Assembly (NCBI GenBank): GCA_002323325.1
Contig: DCQA01000029.1
Coordinates: 1 to 38,845 of the forward strand
Length of the DNA: 38,845 nucleotides
Source: Coxiellaceae bacterium UBA1530
GTDB lineage: Bacteria; Pseudomonadota; Gammaproteobacteria; Coxiellales; Coxiellaceae
Direction: 5' to 3'
Part shown: positions 18,686-25,805 of the stretch, in pieces
Layout of the letters: each line of letters begins with the position of its first letter
Position numbering within the stretch: the first letter of the stretch is position 1
Made by a program: the position numbers and the translations under genes
Notes under the pieces: model-generated
Database searches by the model: none
Seen by the model: only the letters and a program-made list of their open reading frames with translations
Told to the model about the DNA's origin: nothing

Positions 18686-18853
18686 TCCTAGCTAATACTG
18701 AAGCCGATCAACACATGGCTCTCTATGTACATCAGTAGCCTTAAACGAATATTATCTTAGTATCTCAACTTGACTTTTATCGAGGAATTAAGCAGTTTCA
18801 TTTTTCTTTTTCAAACACGCAAAAAGGTGCGTATCAATTTATTGTGAGGAAAT

Positions 18854-19507
18854 ATGAGAATCAATAATAGCATTCGCAATATGATTGGAATCATGCTTTT
18901 ACTTAGCCTCGCCCGTAGATTACCGCCTCTTTTTAGGATACCGCTTGCATTTCTAAACATTTTTTCAAAAGACTACCCAGATGGGACGATCAGAATCACC
19001 ACAATCAAAACTGGTTTAAATGACCTATCTTCAGGCGCTATTCACGATAGTCTCACAGCACAACAAATTTGCCCGAATCCTAACGACACACCGTTTGCTG
19101 TGGGCTTCCAGGATCTTATACCTCACCCTCTTACAGACACACCCACATTTACCGCTGAGCGCTGCATCCCAGGTACGATTGCCTTTGATGACCATGGCCT
19201 CTGGGGTACCGGCATGGGCTGTTCTGCTCAAACAAGCCATGTAAAAAAAATGGAAATATACATGAAACTAGTAGAAAAATTTGAACCAGTTTATGTAACA
19301 CCACATACATGGACTATTTGCACCTACAAATGCAGAGAGGATATACCCAAATCAAAATACCCATACGCACGTAGTTTTGCACTCTTTCAATCCCCGAACA
19401 ATCAAAGCATACTCGTTCCAAAAGAATTACGACGGCCACACTCGGGGCAGCTTCCTGCAGATGTCGATACAAGCATTTGTTATCAGCATAATCGCCTACG
19501 TGGTTAA
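18854..19507 (+). CDS. Exported or membrane-anchored cysteine-containing protein, unknown
   Basis: Not recognised. 217 residues with a basic, hydrophobic N-terminus (about 10-38, MIGIMLLLSLA then PLFRIPLAFLNIF) that fits a signal peptide or anchor. The rest is polar with six cysteines (in QICPN, ERCIPG, MGCSA, TICTYKC and SICYQ), suggesting disulfides outside the cytoplasm. GAGGAA sits just upstream of the ATG, so translation is likely. It lies between purU and the rhodopsin gene, but the rhodopsin has its own promoter, so shared function is not implied. Confidence 0.6.
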   Translation: MRINNSIRNMIGIMLLLSLARRLPPLFRIPLAFLNIFSKDYPDGTIRITTIKTGLNDLSSGAIHDSLTAQQICPNPNDTPFAVGFQDLIPHPLTDTPTFTAERCIPGTIAFDDHGLWGTGMGCSAQTSHVKKMEIYMKLVEKFEPVYVTPHTWTICTYKCREDIPKSKYPYARSFALFQSPNNQSILVPKELRRPHSGQLPADVDTSICYQHNRLRG

Positions 19508-19556
19508 TTGTATGTTGCAACAACAGCAGCTCATCGATGACTAATCATTGGCCGAT

Positions 19557-19585
19557 TTGACAGCTATACAGCTACACACTATATT
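19557..19585 (+). promoter_or_regulatory. Near-consensus sigma-70 promoter of the rhodopsin gene
   Basis: TTGACA (19557-19562) and TATATT (19580-19585) are separated by exactly 17 bases. This predicts a transcript start near 19592 and a leader of only about 26 bases before the ATG at 19618. The best sigma-70 match I found in the window. Confidence 0.8.
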
Positions 19586-19617
19586 TAAATCCCAAATCAA
19601 TAATACGGACATTTCCC

Positions 19618-20337
19618 ATGAATTCATCACTCTATCTTGATCCCTCGGACCTTGTCGGCATCAGCTTTTGGATCATCTCTGCAGCTATGATTGCAAGCAC
19701 CTTCTTTTTTTATATGGAGCGTGACAGAGCTGTTGGCCAATGGAAAACATCACTTTCCGTGGCAGCACTGGTTACAGGCATCGCAGCCATTCACTACATG
19801 TACATGCGTGGCGTCTGGATTAACACCCAAGCCTCCCCCATTGTTCTTCGATACGTTGACTGGATATTAACTGTCCCACTCCAAATCATTGAGTTCTATC
19901 TTATCTTAAGTGCTATTACTCGAGTCAAAGCATCCTTATTTTGGCGACTACTAGTGGCTTCAATTGTCATGCTAGTCTCAGGGTATATCGGCGAGGTCAA
20001 TGCTACTCAACCATCCATCGTTTGGTATGGTTACGCTATCGGCATGTTAGCGTGGCTGTACATCATTTATGAGATATTCTTTGGCCAAGCTGCCAACCTG
20101 AATCAACAATACGGTACACATGCCTCGCGCATGGCATTCAACGCTATGAGATGGATTGTTACCATAGGCTGGGCTATCTATCCTATAGGTTACCTCTATG
20201 GCTACGTTGGCACAGGTAACATCAACCTACTCAACATTATTTACAACCTTGCTGACTTTATTAACAAAATAGCGTTTGGATTAGTCATCTGGGCTGCGGC
20301 GGTCTCAGAGGAATCCACCAGGCGGAAACTTACCTAG
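19618..20337 (+). CDS. Proteorhodopsin, light-driven proton pump (blue-tuned)
   Basis: A seven-helix retinal protein of 239 residues. In helix C, RYVDWILTVPLQIIEF carries Asp81 (proton acceptor), Thr85 and Glu92 (donor), the DTE triad of outward proton pumps. Gln89 is at the position that sets blue (Gln) against green (Leu/Met) absorption. His59 matches the His75 that pairs with the acceptor in marine proteorhodopsin. The retinal Schiff-base lysine is Lys217 in LADFINKIAFG. Unlike many marine proteorhodopsins it begins almost directly at helix A (MNSSLYLDPSDLVG) with no cleavable signal, and there is no upstream start in frame. No carotenoid or retinal synthesis gene (blh, crt) is in the window, so retinal must come from elsewhere in the genome or from outside. 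Pumping and colour are inferred from residues. Confidence 0.96.
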   Translation: MNSSLYLDPSDLVGISFWIISAAMIASTFFFYMERDRAVGQWKTSLSVAALVTGIAAIHYMYMRGVWINTQASPIVLRYVDWILTVPLQIIEFYLILSAITRVKASLFWRLLVASIVMLVSGYIGEVNATQPSIVWYGYAIGMLAWLYIIYEIFFGQAANLNQQYGTHASRMAFNAMRWIVTIGWAIYPIGYLYGYVGTGNINLLNIIYNLADFINKIAFGLVIWAAAVSEESTRRKLT

Positions 20338-20358
20338 TTTTATGCACGCTTACAGAGG

Positions 20359-20436
20359 TATAGATTTAGGTCTGCACACCTAGCCGACTTACAATGTTAT
20401 AGATTTAGCTCCACTCACTTAGCTGATCGCATATCA
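20359..20436 (+). repeat. Two-copy imperfect tandem repeat, 39-base period
   Basis: Both units begin TATAGATTTAG (20359 and 20398). Over the first 29 positions 23 match, after which they diverge. It lies 21 bases past the rhodopsin stop. The first unit also contains a small TAGGT/ACCTA hairpin. Possible 3' untranslated element of the rhodopsin message; function unknown. Confidence 0.6.
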
Positions 20437-20466
20437 TTGCCAAATCTAGACACGTATTTTTCCATC

Positions 20467-20490
20467 AGGCAAGTATACCCATACTTGCCT
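20467..20490. repeat. Perfect hairpin downstream of the rhodopsin gene
   Basis: Arms AGGCAAGTAT and ATACTTGCCT (10 of 10 pairs) with a 4-base loop ACCC. No T-run follows on either strand, so it is not a textbook terminator. It could still end or stabilise the rhodopsin transcript, or that of the convergent gene. Confidence 0.6.
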
Positions 20491-20567
20491 CTCCACATTA
20501 GGTCAAAAAACGATTTTGAAATAATGGTCTTAAAGAATATGTATTAACTAAAATATGCATCAGTGCT

Positions 20568-21701
20568 CTACTTCAATTGAGGTAAGCTCACCTCCATCTC
20601 AAGTTCACAATCATTTTTATAAGCGTTAAACCGATTAACATACGTTGGATAGTTTGGTTGATGCATTGAATAGTCAAATAATCGCATTAGGTTGAGCAAA
20701 CGTGGCTGCTCCCCCTTAAACGCGCGAGCAATAACGTTATGATGATACTCCCTAAACACCAAGTCATATAAATTTTGATAAGCAATGTAAGGATCCTTAC
20801 TGAGTTTATGTTTTTTCAAAACCTCTAATGCGGAGTGTATAGGATCAGCAGGCTTAGCATCGTTTGAGAAAAATTTTAGTGATGTCCTATCAGGACGAAA
20901 GAGTACGTGAATATTATCCATAATTTTGAGTATTTCCATGGTATTGATAATAATTTTCACATGGACATAGAGTGCAGGATACACCTGTCTATGGTCTAAC
21001 ATTGGCCAAACTACACTCTCTCTGAAAGCTAAATCAGCACAAGAAAAATCAAGTCTCTTTTCTACTGAAGTAGTAAACCAGGCATCTTTAAGGTCATCCC
21101 CTTTAATAATGCCACCCGCAAAGATATTCAATGCATAGTTATGATGAATTAACATCATGCAAAATTCATCATAAGCGCCTATCATCGTTGTTTTTATATC
21201 ATCCGAAGATTCAAGATGTCCTAAATCTGATTGATCAAATAGAGTTGATGCTAATAATACCAATAAAAAAGCATTCCTAGTGTCATCTGATAAGTCTAGT
21301 TCAGTCTGAATTGTTCTTAATAGCTCTGGGTCAAAATCAAGAACAGCATCATAGAGGATGGTGATAATAACTAGTTTAGGATAAATATTTTCTCGCCAAA
21401 ATGTCATTATCCATTGTGTTGGCGCCAAACACTCACTACCGTATCGTATTCTTCTACCATAACGCTCTGACGTCATTTTTTTTACTAGCTGCGGGATTGT
21501 TTTCACTTTACCTAATTTTAATTGAATACCGTTTTTCATAAGTTCTAAACACACACCAAGAAAAAATACACGAGATTCATACCAGTGAAGATGTGATAAA
21601 GCTAGCTGCGTTACCCAGACAGATGACACAGAAATAGAAGAGCTGGGTTCACTAACAGACTGAAGAGACTTTGACTTGGCGAACATAGGAAAAGCACCCA
21701 T
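20568..21701 (-). CDS. Hypothetical protein, 377 aa
   Basis: Not recognised. A largely soluble, helix-rich protein with no signal peptide, a Ser-rich N-terminus (about 10-27) and a mixed hydrophobic/charged body. There are no clear catalytic motifs; local landmarks are RRIRYGSECLAP, FREYHHNVIARAFKGEQPRL and a conserved-looking C-terminal RLFDYSMHQPNYPTYVNRF. The ribosome-binding site is weak; a second ATG five codons in (MFAKSK) is possible. It is convergent with the rhodopsin gene. The long intact frame supports a real gene. Confidence 0.6.
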   Translation of the reverse strand: MGAFPMFAKSKSLQSVSEPSSSISVSSVWVTQLALSHLHWYESRVFFLGVCLELMKNGIQLKLGKVKTIPQLVKKMTSERYGRRIRYGSECLAPTQWIMTFWRENIYPKLVIITILYDAVLDFDPELLRTIQTELDLSDDTRNAFLLVLLASTLFDQSDLGHLESSDDIKTTMIGAYDEFCMMLIHHNYALNIFAGGIIKGDDLKDAWFTTSVEKRLDFSCADLAFRESVVWPMLDHRQVYPALYVHVKIIINTMEILKIMDNIHVLFRPDRTSLKFFSNDAKPADPIHSALEVLKKHKLSKDPYIAYQNLYDLVFREYHHNVIARAFKGEQPRLLNLMRLFDYSMHQPNYPTYVNRFNAYKNDCELEMEVSLPQLK

Positions 21702-21866
21702 TTAGACATGACAAACCATAACCTAAAAATAGATCGTATTCAAAAAGAGCCTAATTTTCGTGTCCACTTTGCGATACAACATAAAGTAACGCAACAGTTA
21801 TCATCTATAAGCTTTCTAGCCTACGTTAAAAAGTTATTTGATGGCATCGGTCTTAAAATGAACATT

Positions 21867-22187
21867 TCAAGTCGCAAGCGGTGGTAACCTAACCTCTTCG
21901 CTAATTGAATCGATGGATCGCAGAACATGGGTTACTTTATATCCCAGCATTATTCCAATGGATACAAAATACAAACTCTGTGCGGCCAATCGATTATGTG
22001 CATTATATTGTAACGCGGAGGCTAACAAGGAGACTATAATCATACCTTGAATAGCAATGTGGTATTGATCACTCTGTTGGGATCTCGAAAAAACAGCGAA
22101 TAGTCGATTTGTACAGATCGATAGACCACACCCGGCTATTAATGCGTTTCTTTGATTACGCCATTCTGATCGAAAGTTGCTCGGCAT
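21867..22187 (-). CDS. Small hypothetical membrane protein
   Basis: 106 residues with two or three hydrophobic stretches (about 14-32, 46-60 and 68-84), so probably an inner-membrane protein. AGGA is placed seven bases before the ATG, supporting translation. No family recognised. It is followed after 165 bases by the 377-aa gene on the same strand. Confidence 0.5.
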   Translation of the reverse strand: MPSNFRSEWRNQRNALIAGCGLSICTNRLFAVFSRSQQSDQYHIAIQGMIIVSLLASALQYNAHNRLAAQSLYFVSIGIMLGYKVTHVLRSIDSISEEVRLPPLAT

Positions 22188-22630
22188 TACTGATTCCTAA
22201 AACTATACTTTAAATAATACCGACCAAAAAAAACCTTAAAATGACCTTATTTGCTAAGATATCAGCCAAAAAGGTTATCTAACATCATTAATGCCTGATA
22301 CGATTCTTAAGTGTGGTTTCATTGTGACTGTGACTCTCTGGGCTGAATATTGTACTCGAAACACACTATCATATGATCACTTTCAGCGATGCTCTCGGTT
22401 AGCATGTTTCTAATCCAGTCAATCAGATGGAAGATATTCACGATGACCTAGATATTGCTAGGCAATCCATTTGACTCATCGACACATAAAGAGTGATGAC
22501 TTAACACATAGGAAGAGTGTAAGCGTCTAAATAATAGGTTAAGGACGATTATACATCAACCGCATGACGCCTTACCATCAAAACAATATGGCTATATGAT
22601 TCGAGTGGATGTTAAAATTGATTATTCTTC
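22188..22630. other. Gap with a dispersed repeat and no convincing gene
   Basis: About 440 bases. A 40-codon plus-strand frame (22291-22413) has no ribosome-binding site and looks accidental. The only structured element I found is the 33-base repeat at 22553-22585. It may be a decayed mobile element. Confidence 0.5.
22553..22585. repeat. Dispersed repeat, copy 1
   Basis: 33 bases matching 38813-38845 at 31 positions (C/T differences at 22561 and 22575). The shared core reads GCATGACGCCTTA then CATCAAAACA. The second copy is cut by the window end, so the true repeat may be longer on its right side. Confidence 0.75.
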
Positions 22631-22816
22631 TTAACATAGGGCGTGATGACGATTCTTGCACTCCGGTCGGTGATCAGATCTGCAACATTGGTGGTGTATT
22701 TCTTCGGGTGATAGTTTGTCAAGCCAGTTGTCACTCTTACTCTCTGTTTTTCCCTGTAGAGTTATCACTGACAGTCCTAGCGCAATTGCAACTAATGAGG
22801 TTAGTATCTGTTTCAT
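22631..22816 (-). CDS. Small secreted cysteine-rich peptide
   Basis: A 61-residue product with a clear signal peptide (MKQILTSLVAIALGLSVITLQG) and a short, charged mature part ending in HHQCC, ECKNR and a final cysteine (four Cys in the last 20 residues). The start at 22816 is chosen over an in-frame ATG ten codons upstream because AGGAGA lies just before it. A TATAAT -10 (minus strand, 22851-22856) gives a leader of about 28 bases. Unknown function; export with disulfides or metal binding is possible. Confidence 0.6.
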   Translation of the reverse strand: MKQILTSLVAIALGLSVITLQGKTESKSDNWLDKLSPEEIHHQCCRSDHRPECKNRHHALC

Positions 22817-23180
22817 GGTTTTTTCTCCTATTTTTACACTACACATTTATATTATAGTAGAAAAAAATTGTTATATTTTTTTAATTAATAAACTCATGAT
22901 AAAAATCAATTTTTTTGAGTACACGGTGTAACATCCCTCAATGAGAGCTATCGCTGCTATACTGACGAGAATCCTTTTTTAACGATTTGGATTAATCTTC
23001 TCCAAACATGACATTAACAGCGCTGTCTTTAAACTGGCGCCCTGCTTCAATAGTGAGCGTCGTAATTTAAATTACGACGCTCACGGAAGAGTTAACAATA
23101 GGATTATTGAATCACCGCATAGCATCTCTGTATGGATCTCGTTATAGTGTCTTTGATATGGAATCGCACTAGAAAGACCA
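22817..23180. other. Intergenic region between the small peptide and the AddB-like gene
   Basis: 364 bases: the divergent promoter side of the small peptide gene, a very AT-rich tract (22857-22920), and the 32-base perfect palindrome described separately. No gene seen. Confidence 0.5.
23053..23084. repeat. Perfect 32-base palindrome upstream of the AddB-like gene
   Basis: Arms GTGAGCGTCGTAATTT and AAATTACGACGCTCAC are exact reverse complements with no spacer. It ends 96 bases before the AddB-like ATG. Possible operator, transcription-end hairpin, or recombination/replication-sensitive cruciform site. Confidence 0.85.
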
Positions 23181-25805
23181 ATGTTTGAACACTGCTTTAC
23201 GACTCTAAAAAAAGATCACAGTATACTCACCGTGAACCAACGACTCAGCCTAAGCTTAACTCGTGAATACGCGACGTGGCAGCAACAACAAGGCTATATC
23301 ACTTGGGCTACTTTATCGGCTCAACCACTCACTAGTTGGATCACACAACTTTGGCATCAACACAACTCAGATCATCGCGTGCTACTCAATAGCGGGCAAG
23401 AACGTCAATTATGGCATACCTGTGTTGAGCAAGACGAACGCTTTGCTTTAATTCAAACACAAGCCACTGCACAACAAGCACAGCAAGCCTGGCAAATACT
23501 CAATGACTGGCAGCTGACCACCGATGACATTGCTGAATTCGCCAACCACGAAATAGAGACTTTTATTGAATGGGCGCATAACATCGAAGCAGAGTGCCAA
23601 CAACACGGTTGGGCACGTTCAGTCGATCTTATCCCAGAGCTGATCACGCTGATCGAGCAACAACAGATCACCCTACCCCAACACATCACGCTAATGGGCT
23701 TTGATGACTTTTCACCTCGATTACAACAACTCATCGATACTCTTTCTCAATTTACCGAGGTTCATTACGACGACACGCCCAACTTTGCTAATAGCCAGCA
23801 TCGTATTAGTCTTTCTGATCGACGTCATGAGATAACCACTATGGCACGTTGGGCCAAACAACATTGGCTCAATGATCCCAATCAACGGATTGCATGTATC
23901 GTACCCAACTTAACCGAGTTACGTGACACCATTGAACAGATCTTCATCGACACCTTTCATCTTGGTGCTTTGATTGATGAAACGACGCCGCTGCCCTTTA
24001 ACTGCTCCGCAGGACGACCATTAATTCAATTTTCTCTGATTGACTCAGCACTACAAGGCTTAAAACTGTGCGCCAACCATCACGCTCCGCTGTCTCGATG
24101 GGTAAACTGGTTACAGTCACCTTATCATCACCATCATCAACAAGACGCGACCTGTGCTGATGCAGCAGCACTGGCATTACAACAGCTAGGTATGGAGATG
24201 CTACATAAAACCACTGTGGCGGGCATACTGACACAACTGCATGCTGTATTTCCTCAATCCACCTGGTTGAGTCGTTGGCAGGCCTTACAACCTGATCTAC
24301 CACAACATCAATTACCCAGTGAGTGGGCACGATGGATAATCAACTGCTGTCATCAATGGGGTTGGCCTGGCGGTCGGACCATCACATCACTGGAACACCA
24401 ACTCATACAACGCTTTCAAGGCGTATTACAAGAGCTGGCTAGCCTCGATACGGTTGACCCAAATCTCTCTCTACCACAAGTCATCAACCACCTACAAACC
24501 TTACTGCATCAAACACCTTTTCAAACCGAGGGGAGCAATGCGCCGATTCAAATACTCGGTGTCTTGGAAGCGTCAGGATATCAATTCGATCATTTATGGA
24601 TGATGAATGTGAATGATGAAACCTGGCCTGCTGCTGCACAGGCTAATCCTTTTTTACCCGCCAGCCTTCAAAAGCAGCATCGTATGCCGCATGCCGATGG
24701 CGAGCGAGAACGACACTTTGCTGAACAAGTGCAACAACGTCTGTGCAACAGCAGTCCGCAAGTTATCATCAGCCACCATCAAACCGATCAAGAACGACAC
24801 TTTCAGGCCAGCCCTCTCACACGACACCTCCCCATCATAACGCTCGATCAACTTCACTTAGCCGATACAGCGATTAGTCAAGTCAATCAACCGATAACAT
24901 TATCAACACTCAGTGACGCACCTGCCCCACCACTGCAATCAGATGAACAACCTCGAGGTGGTACTTGGATATTAAAGCAACAGGCACAATGCCCGTTTAA
25001 AGCGTTTGCAAAAGCACGCTTACAGGCACACACGCCGGGCGAATCGCATGTCGGCTTGAGCCCAGCACAAGCAGGCACACTCATGCACGCCACGCTAGAA
25101 GCTGTTTGGCAACAAATCCATGATCATGACACACTCGTCACACTGGATAACGACACACTCACCACTCACATCGAACAAGCCTTCAATGCTGCAGTGAATA
25201 ACACGAATATTGCACAGCGTGTGACAGCCTATTTTTTACCGATAGAAAAAAAACGTGTCTGCTCTCTATTACTTGAATGGTTGAATCTCGAAAAAGAACG
25301 GTCGCCTTTTAAGGTATTAGCACAAGAACAAACACACCAGGTAAACTTCGGCTCATTATCCTTCTCAATTAGCATTGATCGTATCGATCAATTAGCCAAT
25401 GGCGAACACCTGATTATTGACTATAAAACGTTTCAAACAAGCCTAACACCCTGGTTTCAGCCGCGACTCGATGACCCACAACTACCGACCTATTATCTTA
25501 CCTTGCAAGAAACATTACCCATTGCAGGCGTTGGGTATGCACAAATCAAAGCCAGCCAATTACAATTTAAAGGGATACTACACGATCGTTATGAAAACGA
25601 TACTGATACCCTATCAGGCTTTACACCGATTACGCAGATTCGACAACACGCCATGAGCTGGACGGCCTGGCATGATCACTGTCACATAGCGGTTGAACAA
25701 CTGGCTAATGAGTTTTGCCAGGGTGATGCACGTGTTGACCCCATTCACCCCAGTGCTTGTTTAACCTGTGACTTACAACCCCTTTGCCGAGTATTTGAAT
25801 CATGA
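23181..25805 (+). CDS. AddB-like DNA repair nuclease (inactivated helicase plus PD-(D/E)XK)
   Basis: An 874-residue protein of the gamma/beta-proteobacterial AddB-like group, partner of an AddA-type helicase in double-strand-break end processing. The N-terminus (ILTVNQRLSLSLTREYATWQQQQG) is the degenerate helicase start typical of the group; no functional Walker A is seen. The C-terminal nuclease carries the core RIDQLANGEHLIIDYKT (D...DxK). Cysteines that can hold an iron-sulfur cluster flank it: one in QCPFKAF and three in ACLTCDLQPLC near the end, as in AddB. The stop overlaps the next start as ATGA, so the pair is translationally coupled. Confidence 0.88.
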   Translation: MFEHCFTTLKKDHSILTVNQRLSLSLTREYATWQQQQGYITWATLSAQPLTSWITQLWHQHNSDHRVLLNSGQERQLWHTCVEQDERFALIQTQATAQQAQQAWQILNDWQLTTDDIAEFANHEIETFIEWAHNIEAECQQHGWARSVDLIPELITLIEQQQITLPQHITLMGFDDFSPRLQQLIDTLSQFTEVHYDDTPNFANSQHRISLSDRRHEITTMARWAKQHWLNDPNQRIACIVPNLTELRDTIEQIFIDTFHLGALIDETTPLPFNCSAGRPLIQFSLIDSALQGLKLCANHHAPLSRWVNWLQSPYHHHHQQDATCADAAALALQQLGMEMLHKTTVAGILTQLHAVFPQSTWLSRWQALQPDLPQHQLPSEWARWIINCCHQWGWPGGRTITSLEHQLIQRFQGVLQELASLDTVDPNLSLPQVINHLQTLLHQTPFQTEGSNAPIQILGVLEASGYQFDHLWMMNVNDETWPAAAQANPFLPASLQKQHRMPHADGERERHFAEQVQQRLCNSSPQVIISHHQTDQERHFQASPLTRHLPIITLDQLHLADTAISQVNQPITLSTLSDAPAPPLQSDEQPRGGTWILKQQAQCPFKAFAKARLQAHTPGESHVGLSPAQAGTLMHATLEAVWQQIHDHDTLVTLDNDTLTTHIEQAFNAAVNNTNIAQRVTAYFLPIEKKRVCSLLLEWLNLEKERSPFKVLAQEQTHQVNFGSLSFSISIDRIDQLANGEHLIIDYKTFQTSLTPWFQPRLDDPQLPTYYLTLQETLPIAGVGYAQIKASQLQFKGILHDRYENDTDTLSGFTPITQIRQHAMSWTAWHDHCHIAVEQLANEFCQGDARVDPIHPSACLTCDLQPLCRVFES

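Noticed and set aside
19618..20337. Rhodopsin as a sodium or chloride pump, or a sensory type
   Set aside because: The helix C residues are D-T-E, not NDQ or NTQ-like, and no transducer gene is adjacent.
22291..22413. 40-codon plus-strand frame
   Set aside because: No ribosome-binding site, odd composition, in a gene-free gap.
22188..22630. Degraded insertion sequence
   Set aside because: The repeat at 22553 hinted at one, but no transposase reading frame, terminal inverted repeats or target duplication could be seen.
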